Source of the DNA: Erodium maritimum
Taxonomy: Eukaryota; Streptophyta; Magnoliopsida; Geraniales; Geraniaceae
Assembly (NCBI GenBank): GCA_963921825.1
Contig: OY997591.1
Coordinates: 50,055,825-50,119,824 of the forward strand
DNA: 64,000 nt
Direction of reading: 5' to 3'
Part shown: positions 34,331 to 46,805 of the stretch, one piece after another
Layout: every line of letters begins with the position of its first letter
Numbering within the stretch: the stretch's first letter is position 1
The notes under the pieces: generated by a model
Seen by the model: only the letters and a program-made list of their open reading frames with translations
Told to the model about the DNA's origin: nothing
Databases searched by the model: none
Position numbers and translations under genes: made by a program

Positions 34331-34544
34331 ACATGGTGCAGTAAAACAACTCCTAAAATGAGGAGTGATTTCCTTGGACTACGTGAAGTCCGAAAGGAAT
34401 CTCACAGATTCTTCACTAAAGGATTACCACGAAGGGTGGTCCTTGATACGTCTAGGGGTATGGGCTTAAAACCCATAGATGAAGACCGTGTGGCTGACCA
34501 GTGAGAAGGTCCCGAGACGTCATTCGAGTCTTTATGATCTATAC
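34331..34544. other. Unassigned sequence
   Basis: Short mixed-composition stretch between the LTR relic and the tandem repeat. The open frame 34292-34504 has no recognisable domain. Confidence 0.3.
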
Positions 34545-34810
34545 TCACATTTTTGTGGTGGTGCTTTGAGTCAAACTTGATAGATCTTGATCCATAGTGA
34601 CTTTTGTGGTGGTGCTCTTTGAGAGACACTTAATGGGTCTCATTCTCGATCTAGATCTATAGTCACGTTTGTGGTGGTGCTATTTGAGACGCACTTGATA
34701 GAACTTGATCTTTAGCCTAGATCTATATCCACTTTTTGGGGGTGCTTTGAGATGCACTTTATAGATCGGATTGTTAGTCCATAGATAATTTTTGGTGGTG
34801 CTATCCGAGA
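34545..34810 (+). repeat. Degenerate ~60-bp tandem repeat, about 5 units
   Basis: TTTGTGGTGGTGCT or close variants recur near 34552, 34602, 34668, 34733 and 34789. Between them come GAGACGCACTTGATAG-like and GATCTAGATCTATA-like segments. Non-coding. Confidence 0.75.
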
Positions 34811-35204
34811 CGTTGTGATAACTCGGGGAGAATGTCGATCTGTTCGCCACCTCGGACGCGTCAGACTAATTTTCTTCAAGTCAGTGGACCTCATTGCCAT
34901 GCCACAACTTGATTCCTATTGCTCTGCTAAAACGGGTGTGTTCGTTCTTAATTTTATTATTGATTATGTTCGCTCTACTTTCCTGTTGTCTGGTTATATT
35001 TAGTATTTAGGGAAACCTTAGTTCTACACTGAACAAATTGAAACAAGGTGAGTATTTACAATAGAACACTCTTGGCGATCTTTGATTCTAAAAAATACAC
35101 TGAATATATGAGGTGTTATCAGTAATAACTGTCACATTTTGTTATTCATCAAAAATCCATTGATCGCATTGAAAAACTGGCAATCTGGTCCTAATAAAAT
35201 CATG
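34811..35204. other. No recognisable feature
   Basis: Unique-looking intergenic sequence. Short frames only. Confidence 0.35.
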
Positions 35205-35513
35205 GGATAACGTTGTTTCCTAGCCCGGTCAGAAAAGTTATTTGCACATCCTAATCGTGCTCCACTTTATGTGACAGTTCCTAACACAAAGGCGGTACAT
35301 GTTTACAAAAAGTACCAATCATGTGTAAAATAATTATGAAAAAAGGGGCTAGTATTTGTAAAAAAAAATACCACTTGTATGCTACTTTTTGTAACAAAGT
35401 GCCACCTTTATGTAACTTTTTGTAACAAAATACACACTTGTGTTACAAAAGGTGGAACATGGTTAGGATGTGTAGATAACATTTCTAACTGGGCTAGAAA
35501 ACGGCGTTTTCTC
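35205..35513. mobile_element. Inverted-repeat MITE
   Basis: The arms 35205-35265 and 35449-35513 are inverted copies sharing TTTCCTAGCCCGGTCAGAAA-like and CACATCCTAA segments. The loop has short TTTTTGTAACAAA repeats. The ends (GGGATAACG, CGTTTTCTC) loosely recall the GGG-starting MULE MITEs here. No target duplication was found. Confidence 0.6.
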
Positions 35514-35593
35514 TTAAACCATCACCTATTCAATTCGAAACCATGAGTTTTTGAAGAATAACGAAATATGACCGTGTTAGTGACAATCTCTCA

Positions 35594-38500
35594 CTAACAA
35601 TTGATCTTAAAATTCAAAGGTTGTTGAGGGGTGTAAATAATGTTTTTCGTATTATAAAACAAGGACATAAGCATTACCTCATTCAAACCAAGTTTCACCG
35701 TCCTTTCCTCGATCATTCTCATGTCACTGATGCCAAAGTCGTTGAGAAGACCTATGATTGTCCCGGGAAAAATATGTGTCACTTCAAGATCATAGGTGAT
35801 GATAAACTTTACAGCTTCACTAACAAAAACATTCCCTTTCGAGTTGGCCTCTAATGCTAACACTTTACTCAAGGGCCTCGAACAATCTAGGTTAGGACAC
35901 TTGGTATTTTCGTAAACACTCTTCATGTTAAAACAAGGTTTTTTTAATTTAGATGCAAAGCCCACATTGGACTTGTTCCTCCTAGACCTCCGGCCAAAAC
36001 TGTCACGCCCCAAATCAAGTTTTTTGACCGGACTCGAGACTTGAACTTAAAAGAATAATAAATAAACAATTTTAAAGGCAATAAAGTTTAGAGTAATAAT
36101 AAATTGTAACCAAAAACCGATAAAAGAGTCAACAGCTCACAAAACCAGTGTTAAAGTTTAATTCAAAAAGAAGACATAGTACGTCTCTAGACAACTAGCC
36201 TAGGACCCTCGCTAGCTCCCCAGCATCGAGCATCCAGCTAGCACCAATCCCGCTCAAGACCTAAAACACAATGAGGTAAGGGGTGAGCTTTCGCTCAGTA
36301 GGAAAAGTAGTTAAGGTTATGAACATCAGTTCAATACCACGAGTAACCGTCCAATTATGGCATGACTACTAACAACGTTCCCGGGGTTTACCAATTACCA
36401 CAGAGTCTCATGAGGCCATAGCCACCCTTAAAAAATGCACATAGCCAAATATCGAGCAAGCAACACACAACAGAAAAGACACAAACCCACACAACAGTTC
36501 ACAATATCACCGGCTATCACAACCCGTCCCATTTATATCGTACCGGAACACACAACATCGGTCTCGATATCTTCCCATCACACAGACTTGGGGTAACATC
36601 CCAGACCGGAAATCCCTCAGTCGGACGTCTTCCTGTCACGTAGAATCGGGGCCTCAAGAATAACGGACCGGCACATACCTCGATCGTACGCCTTCCCGGA
36701 TCACATAGCATCGGGGCAATGGTCGAACCGTCCTCGTCCTCGATACTCTACACCGGCATACTCTCTTAGTGTAGGTATTCTACCGGACACAACCCTTCTT
36801 GGAACACACATCAAGAGAATAACACGCATTACAATGCCATAGTTCAACCACAGTGTACCAACCGGGCCAACTCACCATAACACACAATCGGTCTATCACT
36901 CACCCGATCATATCACAACCAAAGGTTCACAACACATCGAACACGGCACACTTGCCCACACATAGCCACAACATGTTACACCGAGTATATCATAACATGA
37001 TTCTTAATCTTATCGACACTTAGTCACACATCAAGCATCTCAATCAAAGATCATGGCATCAGTCAACACGCAACCCTAAGGCTCGACATGGCTATTCTAC
37101 CAGCACGGCAATTTCCCAAGAATTGAAAGCAATTAAACTAGTGAATCACATCCTACATGCACATTAAGACTCGTCCAGTTATTAATGTAATTGAAAGCGG
37201 ATATTCTAGTGAATCACATCATATATGCGAACTAGGACCTTTCCGGTTATTATTATTAGCATGCATACTAGTAACTTTCCGTAATTAAATCGGTATTCGC
37301 TACGTTCCCTACCTCAAAAGTAATCAAATTTCAACTCCTAGCTGATGACGTCCTGGCTCGCTACCTCCGGTCTTCTCCACGATCGAAGCCGGACTCTAAA
37401 TTAACACGGAAAGCTATAATTAACAACGGCTCAAATGTTAATTTAAAAGTTACGTACAGTCCAATTTAAATTCAACAAGTTGCTTTTTAAACTCGAACGG
37501 GCCAAAAGAGGGATTATACGACGAATCGGGTTCGAGCACCCGACCCCCGAAGCACGGAACCTGGTGCACGGTTCCCGAGGCACGATTCCCAATGCACGAG
37601 TCCTTGGGAACGGTTCCCGAGGTGTCCAATTCGGCGTTCCTGCTTTTAATCCCGTACTCAAATTTCAGGTTCTCAACCATAGTCCAAGATTCCACTTTTT
37701 ATCGATCCGACAATTCGATCCATCTAAACGTTCTTTGAATCAGTTATCAGTCCCAAAAAAATCCATTCTCTTTTTTTAATTCTCTTTTTTTTCAGTGTCT
37801 TTTTGCTCTTTGTTCGATCTGGTCCAAAAGGTTCTTAGGACAAAGGAAAAAGCAAAAAAAAGATGTGAACCCGAGAAGGAAAGGCTCGGGTTTGGTTTCC
37901 GACCGACCACCGGCGGAGACGCTTGCGACCAAGGCCTCAAGGGCACACCGAGAGGCTCACCAGGGAAGAAAGGGCGACTGGGAGGTGGCGGCTTGGGTGC
38001 TTGGAGGTGGCGGAGCTCGTAGATCTGATCTCGGTCTTGGCAACGACGGCGGCCGGCGAGCTCGTCTCGCTTCAGATCCGGACAGGCGCGGCGAGGGTTC
38101 CCGTCTCAGAGCTGGCGAGCGCGATGGCGTGGGGTCTCTGCTTTGGACGCGCACGGCGAGGATCAACAAGTGGCCACGCGACGGTGCCGGAGACTCATGG
38201 CACCGGGATGGTTTCGACACGGCCGCAACGCGCGACAACGGAGACGACGACGGTGGGGAGCTCGGACGACGCGATGGAGAAGAAGAAGGAGGGTAAGAGA
38301 GAGCGAGCTCGGTGGCGTTGAGAGGGAATGGGTGTCGAACCCTAAATTTCGGCTTTTAAGACCAAAGCCCCAAATGGGCTTTGATGAAGTTCGGGCCTTG
38401 GCTCGAAAAGTCTGGGCCCAAGACCAAGTTCTTGGGCATGAACTGTCCAAGGCCCGTGCAGCCCAATTCCCTTTTTTTAACCACTCTACTTAAAAGCGAA

Positions 38501-38636
38501 TCAGATTAAATAAAAGACCCAGACGTGAATGTTTTCCCGTTTCTTGTCGACCCGACCGACATTGATCGGGACGGTCTTTACAAAAACACCCCATCTCTGG
38601 TCGAAGACTGTCTTCAAGTTCTCCACGGCAAAAAGA
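35594..38636 (-). pseudogene. DUF674-family gene, split by a solo LTR
   Basis: The C-terminal part (36000-35594) contains KPCFNMKSVY, KCPNLDCSRPL, SEAVKFIITYDLEVTHIF, IIGLLNDFGISDMRMIEERT and KLGLNEVMLMSLFYNTKNI, and ends at a TAG. This matches the plant-specific DUF674 family of unknown function: a CPxC-like pair, then the VTYMV-DDLEV-x-P-x-S block. The reading frame is cut exactly where the LTR begins. Across the LTR, 38636-38588 continues the exon after a CAG acceptor, and removing the LTR plus one AAAAC keeps an open frame across the join. So the gene was probably intact or nearly so when hit. The N-terminal exon(s) beyond 38640 were not found. Confidence 0.65.
36001..38582 (-). mobile_element. 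Solo Gypsy-type LTR, 2.58 kb
   Basis: Starts TGTCACGCCCC, ends GGACGGTCTTTACA, and is flanked by AAAAC on both sides (35996-36000 and 38583-38587). The ends match the LTRs of the Gypsy elements at 42.5 and 55.9 kb. No internal region is present, so LTR-LTR recombination removed it. A GC-rich block at 37860-38500 has several overlapping open frames but no domain. The strand is given by comparison with the coding Gypsy copies. Confidence 0.85.
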
Positions 38637-38639
38637 CTG

Positions 38640-39084
38640 AGTAGACTATGACAAAAGTATATTGTGTATAATAGCTTGGTTATAGGTTGATATAGTCATC
38701 TTTTTATATTAGATTGATATTTTATACTTTTTCCAGTTGCACATTTTGTAACAAGTTAAAAATCAAGTGAAAAGACTAATCTATCCTCTCACAAATCTTC
38801 ATTTTTTGGCCGATGGTTATTTTTCTTTTGATAACTTTATTAACACATTCTCAACCATCTTTGATTCTCAACCTTTAGTTTATCATTAAAATAACATGGA
38901 ATCCATTATTTTTCACAAAAGCCATACACATTTATCATTTTTTTTTCTGATGATAAACGAAAGGTGATATTTAAAACCCACCTCTTTTTTTTATCATGTC
39001 TAATATCGAGGGGTGTAAATAAAATTTTGCCTACTTTTTTTTTAACTCACATCCAATCAAAGGGGAAATTATGTAAGTCACGGG
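38640..39084. other. No recognisable gene; probable DUF674 intron or flank
   Basis: T-rich sequence upstream (minus sense) of the DUF674 exon acceptor. Nothing else identified. Confidence 0.3.
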
Positions 39085-39953
39085 TGAGCTGTGCAAATAT
39101 CCGGCCATCACCGAAAATCGACCGTCACCGACTATCCCCATCACCGAAATAACCGGAACCGATGGTCACGGGTTGGGGACGGGCATTAAAATCCCCAACC
39201 AATTACCTTTTGGGCGGGTCACGGTTTTCAAAATGAAAACCGGTGGTGAACCGAACCGACCGGTCATAGATTGGGCTTAGCTAACCAACTTGTAGTATGT
39301 TGAAGCCCATGTACAGTTAGTGTCGGCCCATACCGTGAAGGCCCATTTCCAGCAACATTCAGCTCATATTGTAACCCTAATTTCAGATGTTATTTCCTAT
39401 AAATAACACCACTACTCTACACATAACGAGTAAATCTTTCTACAGAGGAAGTGGGGACATTAAAAGGAAATCTGAAGACAATTTTGTATTTTACAAATGC
39501 TTGTGTTTTTTTTGTAAAATAGGTTGATTGCAGTTTAGTCAAAATTGTATATTTTTTGTTCTTCAACTCTTTGTGTTGTACAAAAATGGTTTCTGAAACT
39601 GTGTTTTTGAAATTGTAAGACAATAAATATATTATTATGAGGTACTATTTATAGGAATAATTGTGTTTCAATGCTCTAAAATAGGTAAGTTTGTAAAATG
39701 AAGTTGGAAGATTGTAAAATATGTTTCTAAAATGTTGTATGTGGGTTTATATATTTTTGAAGGCCCAATAGAAATCTCATTGGGCCTAGTTTGATAGTTA
39801 TAACCATCACCACCCGGTAGTAAAGCTGGGCGGTTATCAGTTTTCCCTTTGACACCGATGATGGGTACGGGTACGGGTTTTACGTAACCGAAAATCACGG
39901 TTTGGGTAATGGGTATGGGTTTTGGGGCGGGTATCAGCCGATGCCCAGCCCTA
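39085..39953. mobile_element. hAT-type non-autonomous element
   Basis: The flanks GTCACGGG (39077-39084) and GTCACGGG (39954-39961) are a perfect 8-bp duplication. The ends TGAGCTGTGCA and, inverted, TAGGGCTGGGCA are imperfect terminal repeats. Subterminal ACCGGAACC/CCGGTTCGG-like and GGGTACGGGT repeats are typical of plant hAT ends. No transposase. Confidence 0.8.
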
Positions 39954-41693
39954 GTCACGGGTTGCTTGAAGTAGCGTTTTCTATCAGTTTTGATGTATTT
40001 CAACTGATGGTATAACTAATTGTGGTTTCTAAAAATCCACCAATCTGTTTCATCTATGGTTTTCCTCTTTCTAAAATTTCAAATACCCAAATTCCCTCAG
40101 GTCATTTCGACCTCCACCAATTGCTTCGTGAGCCACATTTCCTCTCTAACCAGTCAACCCTCATGGATGCTAGAGTACTCCGATCACCGGTATCTATCCC
40201 GACGTCTCGCCTCCGCTTCTGGCGCCAAACCATAGCCCGACCAGCCCACTAGCGATCATGGATCATCTCAATAGGTGGATCCGATAACCTCCCCACTGAA
40301 CACCGTTTTCTGCCTCACGAAATGGTGTATCCCCGCCCAACCATTCAGCCTGATCGATTGGAACCATGCTTCCATCCACCACGCCGAAAAGTCGTGTCGG
40401 CCCCTACAAAGGAGCTCGGACCCCAATGGATCTCCGATCCAGACGATGTGTATCAAGGAAGCCGGAGACCGATTAAGGCACGCCCGATGTCTATGATCCC
40501 GTCCCACCCGTACTACCGCTCTCCCGGACAAAGGAATCGAAGCCGGTCGGACTGGATCATCGTCTACAACGATGAAGTGAGGGAATGGACGTCAGATCTA
40601 GATCTGCGAGCCGGTCAAGACCGTTGGTCTTCCTCGGAAGATCCCTACCAATGGTAGCCAATCCACCATTTGGACCACACCTTCTTCGACTACACATGGA
40701 CTGGAAAACCACGATCATGCACGGGAACCACAACCGACGACGGTGTTGTTGATGCTCCGAGTGACGCTGAAGACCCGTCTATCACTCCCTAGGAAGAAGG
40801 ACCAACTCAAATGTCGAAGCAAGGAGTCAAAGCTATCGGGTTTGAGTTTTGGTGATAATCTGTTGGTTAATTAAAGTAATAATTTTGAGAAAGTGTTTGT
40901 TTTGATTCACTCTAGAAATCGGGTGGGGTCTCAATCAATTTAGCTCCGTCTTGATTCAGAATTGTTCGAGGTATTGTTAAATCCTGTGGGAGAGTCGTTG
41001 GTGTCGGCCAATTTCTCAGCTTCGGTGACTGCTCTAAGTGATCAGTGGAAAATCCAAGAGCTATCTCTAATTTCCAAGAACCCGTTAAAATTGCATATTC
41101 GGAACTGATCGCGTCCATCCCGTCCACAAATGTGTAGTGTCAAGCTTTTGTTAATTTTGAAGAAGACTTCTTCTCTCCTGGGGATTCTTCAAATCCTATC
41201 AAGCCCATTCTAGACTTATCATGTATGGGCTTTGAACCAGCTGATTTTCCAGTGGGTAGTGATATTTTACGCGAGACACAAGTTTACTTCTGGTAAGAGT
41301 GGGAGATGACTAAAGGGCCATAGAAAATCTTCAGCTGTTGTTTTTCACCAATCTAAGTCCGAGAAAGGTCCTTGAGCCGCGAGCGTGCGAGAAGAATGGA
41401 TGATTGGGTCAAACTAAAGTAGAAGGCTAAGTATAGTATCCTACAAGGGGAGGATCGTGAAATCTTGGAAGCACAACAAAGCACGTCTAAAGGTATTTAA
41501 GAAAATCGTGAAGGCCTTCAACTAAGTGACGATGAAGATGGTATGTGAGACGATGGCTTAGACGAGGGGTGGGGAATTTGTTCCAGATTCCTAGTCTCTG
41601 TCCCCTTCCTCTTTCAATGCTGGAAACCCGAATTCATTGTTCCGGAGGACCTGGCGTCCTTGAGTATTTGATTGGAGTAGTATGCGAGTTCGC
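39954..41693 (+). other. Decayed coding-like sequence, possible LINE ORF1
   Basis: 40020-40840 has coding-like composition, and its plus frames read LRSPVSIPTSRLRFW and MVYPRPTIQPDRLEPCFHPP in different registers. I see no recognised domain. 40880-41690 is similar but more decayed. The style (proline/arginine-rich, stops every 50-100 codons) fits an old retroelement ORF1. It ends where the truncated Copia LTR begins. Confidence 0.3.
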
Positions 41694-42522
41694 ATAAACC
41701 TAAGGGTCACACCGGAGGGTGAAACTCATTGACACATTTATGGAGAATGGCCAAAAGGGAGTTGTCTCGTGACATTACCAAAACTGGGTTTTGGGTCATG
41801 TGCCCGTATGTGAATAGGACTTTATGGATCAAGACAAGGCTTGGAGTCTTGGGATTGATCGCGTCGGATAATGTTGGACATTTCCGGTATGGAAAGCTTG
41901 GAGGCGATGAGCGAATCACGGGACCTCGTTGGAAATGGCCACGGGCCGTGTTCCAAGAGGCCCATGAAAGGCCCATGCAACCAAGGCCCATGGAACTAAT
42001 TAATCAATTCTTAATTAATTAGTACTAAGTAAGCAAGACAAGGATTAAGGTGTTGGTGTTTCACCACCTAACTCAATCTTGTCTTGCCATACTTTGTCCT
42101 ATTTAAACCTTACTTGTCACCATGCTTGTCCCATGCCTTTAGTTGGACAAGTATGGGGTTTGCTATGTAAAAGTCATCTTTTTTCAACATAACAAACACA
42201 AGACAAGAATAGGAAACACATTTTCTCTCCCTTTCTCCCTACAATTTCGGGTTTGGCAAGCTCCCACCTCCATTTTTGTGTTATTGAGTCCTCAAAGAGA
42301 AGAACTACGTGTCTTTGATTCCCATGTGGATACGTAGGCGTCTTAGAGACTCAAGCCAATCATTCGTTACCCGGTGTTCTTGTTTTGGTAAGAAATAATG
42401 CTGAATTTTTCTCTTGTGAATCCATTCTTTGTTAGTTGTTTCATGGTTTTAATCGTCTCTTGGTTTTCATTGATTTTCCGCTGCGAGTTGGTTCATCTCC
42501 AACCCTACCTAGAGACCCAACA
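41694..42522 (+). mobile_element. Copia 5' LTR, left-truncated
   Basis: The first 586 bp match 55285-55870 (the 3' LTR of the same element) with equal length and roughly 4% differences by eye. It ends CCCAACA at 42522, followed by ATGG, the first bases of a primer site. The left ~860 bp expected from the 3' LTR are missing. Confidence 0.8.
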
Positions 42523-43299
42523 ATGGTGTCACGCCCCGAATTCAGCATGACCGAACCCGGAACGCGAACGGTGAAACAGTAAAACGGTTTTCAAACATTT
42601 TAACAAACCCTTTTAAAATTGCCACTTATGTTAATCAAAAACAATATTTTTACAGCGGAAAAAACGTTCAAAACAATGAACAACATGAGCCACAAGGTAC
42701 GTCACTAACTAACCAAGGACCCGGACTTCCGCTCCCAGCTCTTCAAGCTTCGAGGGTTCTCCTAGTCCGCCTCACGACCAGTACCTGCAGGAAAAGCAGC
42801 AGGGGGTGAGCACTTCGCTCACCGCCACGGATACCGGATTGACCACGGCATACCCACAGAAATGTCGGGAACACCGGAAACAACAACCCCGAGGACTACT
42901 ACCCCAAAAACACAAATTAGACTGACGGTCACACAATACAACTGTTAAAAACTTCCTAACCATCTCAAACCCGGACACGTAATGTAGACCCCAAATCAGA
43001 GACTGAACACCAATTCCATTAGTCACACCGACAATGTAAAGCACAACCCTCACACGACCCTATATGCATTTACTTGTAACTTTCCGCAACCAAACCAATA
43101 TTCGCTACTCGTCCCTACCTCAGAGGCATGCGGGAAAAGTAGTAAAGGGGATGAGCGTTCCGCTCACCTCCACGGATACCCGTTCGATTATGGCATACTA
43201 GTAAAGCATCAACAACTTACCAATCTAAACAAGCGAACAATTACCTCAAGACCTGATACCAAACCGTCACAACTACTCACAATATCAATACCTCAAGTA

Positions 43300-43860
43300 C
43301 TCGCTCACGTAAGGGAAACCTCGAATGGGGATCATATTCTCAACTAAGCAAAACACTATTGCTCACCATATCAACACCCCAATTACCCGATCACATAAGG
43401 GAAACCTCAAAACGGGGATCACGTTCTCAACTAAGCAAACACTATTGCTCACCATATCAGCACCCCAATTACCCGATCACATAAGGGAAACCTCAAACGG
43501 GGATCACGTTCTCAACTAAGCAAACACTATTTCTCACCATATCAACACCCCAACTACCCGATCACATAAGGGAAACCTCAAAACGGGGATCATTTTCTCA
43601 ACCAAGTAAAACTCTATTGCTCACCATAACATCAATACCCCAATTACCCGGTCACGTAGGGGAAGCCTCAAAACGGGGATCACGTTCTCCACTAAGCAAA
43701 ACACTATTGCTCACAATATCAATACCCCAACTACCCGATCACATAGGGGAAACCTCAACAACCCACTCACGTGAGGGAAACCTCAAACCACCCGTCCACG
43801 TGAGGGAAACCTCGAACAACCCGCTCGCGTAATGTAGACCCGATCCAGCAGTCACGACCT
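43300..43860. repeat. ~88-bp tandem repeat in Gypsy internal region
   Basis: Units contain AGGGAAACCTCAAAACGGGG, TCTCAACTAAGCAAA and CAATTACCCGATCAC. About six units are present, the last ones shortened. Equivalent arrays lie at 45900-46300 and 61560-61930. Confidence 0.85.
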
Positions 43861-44009
43861 CAATAACACACGCAATAGTAATCAAAATCACGCAGGGTCA
43901 CACAAAACCAACCGATCACACAAAACCCAAGATCACAAAGGATCGCACACCAGGTCAAGATCACAAAGGATCGCACACCAGGCCAAGAACTACCTGGAGC
44001 CATAGGAAA

Positions 44010-45263
44010 CCACCTTACCTAACTGCATTAGCACGCAGCCCAGTTCTTCCCAGACGCGTCACAATAGACCTCTTACCCGACCCCGCGCTCTGGCACTATT
44101 AGCACTAGAGCGGTAGTCAGACGAGCCTTCAGCTCCGTGAACGCACGTTCACAATCCTCTGTCCACACAAACCTGACTCCCTTGCGTGTCAAAAGAGTCA
44201 TAAGCGCGGCTAGGCGCGCAAAGTCCTAGACCAACCGCCGATAATATCCTGCCAGCCCCAAGACGCTGCGGATCTCGAAGACGCTCGTGGGCCGCGCCAA
44301 CCTCAAAACCGCGTCGATCTTCGCCGGATCGACCAATATACCGTCACGGGACACAACGTGACCGAGGACTCTCACCTCAACGAGCCAAAACCTGCGCTTT
44401 TCCAGGTTGGCGTATAGCTGATGTGTGCGCAACAAGGTCAGAACACCCCTCAGATGATCCTCATGTGCCGCCTCGTTCTGCGAGTAGATCAAGATGTCGT
44501 CTACAAACACCACCACAAATTGATCTAAGAACGGCCGGAACATACTGTTCATCAGATCCATGAACGCTGCAGGTGCGTTCGTCAGTCCAAAAGTCATCAC
44601 CCATAACTCGTAATGCTCATAGCATGTCCGGAATGCAGTCCTTGCGACGTCCCCTTCTCGGACTTGCAACTGGTAGTATCCAGATCGCAGGTCGATCTTC
44701 GAGAAGTACGTCGACCCTCTCAACTGGTCGAACAAGTCGTCAATTCTCGGCATCGGGTATTAGTTATTCACCGTAACCCGGTTGAGTTTCCGGTAGTCCA
44801 TGCACATCCGAAGCTCTCCACTCTTCTTCTTCACGAAGAGTGCTGGCGCTCCCCACGACGATGTGCTCGGACGAATAAACCCCTTCTCCCAAAGTTCCTC
44901 GAGCTGACGCTTCAGCTCGGTCAACTCGGCTGGCGCGAACCCGTGAGGCGCCATCGATATCGCTGCCGTTCCCGGCACCAGGTCAATCCCGAACTCCACC
45001 GCACGAACTGGTGGCAACCCGCTCAACTCCTCAGGAAAGACCTCGGGAAACTCGCACACCACTCGCGGTAACTCTCGGCTCTGCACGGCCGATACTTTCT
45101 CTACTGCGGACAAAGCCGACAAGAGAACTCCGCTCCTACTGCCCAGAATACACGAAACTTTCGTGTTGCGTGTTGACCCCGTCACTCGTCGCCTGTGACA
45201 GTGGATATTGGCTCGGTACTTCGCCGACCAATCCACTCTCAGGATCACGTCAACGGCTGTCAT
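44010..45263 (-). pseudogene. Gypsy reverse transcriptase, broken (nested copy)
   Basis: Two ORFs (45263-44760 and 44753-44226) read [72 protein letters not shown] and [12 protein letters not shown], all Ty3/Gypsy RT motifs including FVDD. A TAA replaces an arginine codon just before YPMPRIDDL. Part of RNase H follows, to 44010. No protease core, integrase or gag remains in this copy. Confidence 0.85.
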
Positions 45264-45899
45264 TTCGTAAGTATCCTTCCCACGGATACACGCACAAGCT
45301 CAGTCGCTGCCGAACCTCACGGAACCTCGCGGTCTCTCTAAGACCTCGCTCCTCTACCGTCATCGTGCCTACCAACTCCGAACATACCCGAATCCTCGGG
45401 GTTAGGACTCGATCCAGTATCAGGGCTCCTGAGCCCTATATTGAACCTCCTGTATCGGTTCGCTTCTCTAACTCCGCAGGCACGACGGACCCTAGTCAAC
45501 ACAACGTCACCCCAACCGGCGTATCCAGACGCAGGGGTGGACTCAATGGCTCTAAACTCAGCCCCAACATCTCAGCACCACTCGACGAAGCAAACGAGTG
45601 TGACCCCTGGTATCCAATAAAACTGACGCCCAAATCAGAGACCGAACAACCACTCCATTAGTCACTCCGGTAAGGTCTAGCACAACCCTCACACGGTCCT
45701 CTATGCATTTACTTATAACTTTCCGCAACCAAACCAGTGTTCGCTACTCGTCCCCTGCGGGAAAAGTAGTAAAAGGGATGAGCGTTCTGCTCACCTCCAC
45801 GGACACCCGTTCGATTATGGAATACTAGTAAAGCACTAACGACTTACCAATCTAACCAGGGCAAACCACTACCTCAAAATCTGATACCAAAACGTCACA

Positions 45900-46300
45900 C
45901 TGCTCAAGCTATTAATACTTCAAATACTCTCTCAAGTACGGGAAAACCTCGAAACGGGGATTATGTTCACAATTCAGCAAACCACTATTGCTCACAACCT
46001 CAATACCCCAATTACCCGATCACGTAGGGAAACCTCAAACGGGGATCATATTCTCAACTAAGCCAACACTGTTGCTCACAATATCAATACCCCAATTACC
46101 CGATCACATAAGGGAAACCTCAAAACGGGGATCACGTTCTCAACTAAGCAAACCACTATTGCTCACAATCTCGATACCCTAGTTACTCGATCATGTAGGG
46201 AACCTCAAATAACCCACTAACGTGAAGGAAACCTCAAACCACCCGTTCACGCGAGGGAAACCTCGAACACCTGTTCACATAGGGGAAACCTAGTTCGTAT
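45900..46300. repeat. ~88-bp tandem repeat, second array
   Basis: Same unit as 43300-43860, about four copies plus shorter AACCCACTCACGTGAAGG units, upstream of the Gypsy coding region in the minus sense. Confidence 0.8.
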
Positions 46301-46805
46301 GGCGCCGCAACGCATCAACCTTAACCCATCTCCGTGGTGAGACTCTCACACCGAGGCGCTGTATCACTACCATAAGTTATTGATGAGTCTCGAACCCAAG
46401 ACCTCACCGTTTAACACCGAACTTACGACCTCCACAACCCACACAACTGTGAACACAGCCACGCAAAACCAACACTCAAACTGCACAATCAAGACGGTGG
46501 AACAAGACAGGTTTCACGGATCCGTGACAATCGCGCAGGCCTGTTTTCCAAAATCGTTTCAAACTCGAACCTTAACCCTTTTTAACCCTAAAATCAGCCT
46601 TAAGCGACACACACGCTTGACCACCAAATTACCGACCACACGCACACGACTCGCAGACAAATTCAAGTCACCCAACATCAAACACAAGCCGACAAGGCCA
46701 GCCAAATCAAAACACGCCCACCGGGCCAACAAATTTCAAAACACGCCCACCGAGCCAACCAAATTAACCACACGCCCACAGGGCCAACCAACTTACACAC
46801 ACGCC

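Noticed and set aside
37865..38493. Several overlapping ORFs of 93-143 codons on both strands
   Set aside because: They lie in the GC-rich part of a solo LTR, overlap each other in most frames, and show no domain. High GC alone lowers stop frequency.
43300..43860. Tandem array as a CRISPR-like repeat
   Set aside because: Units are contiguous ~88-bp repeats without unique spacers, inside a plant retrotransposon.
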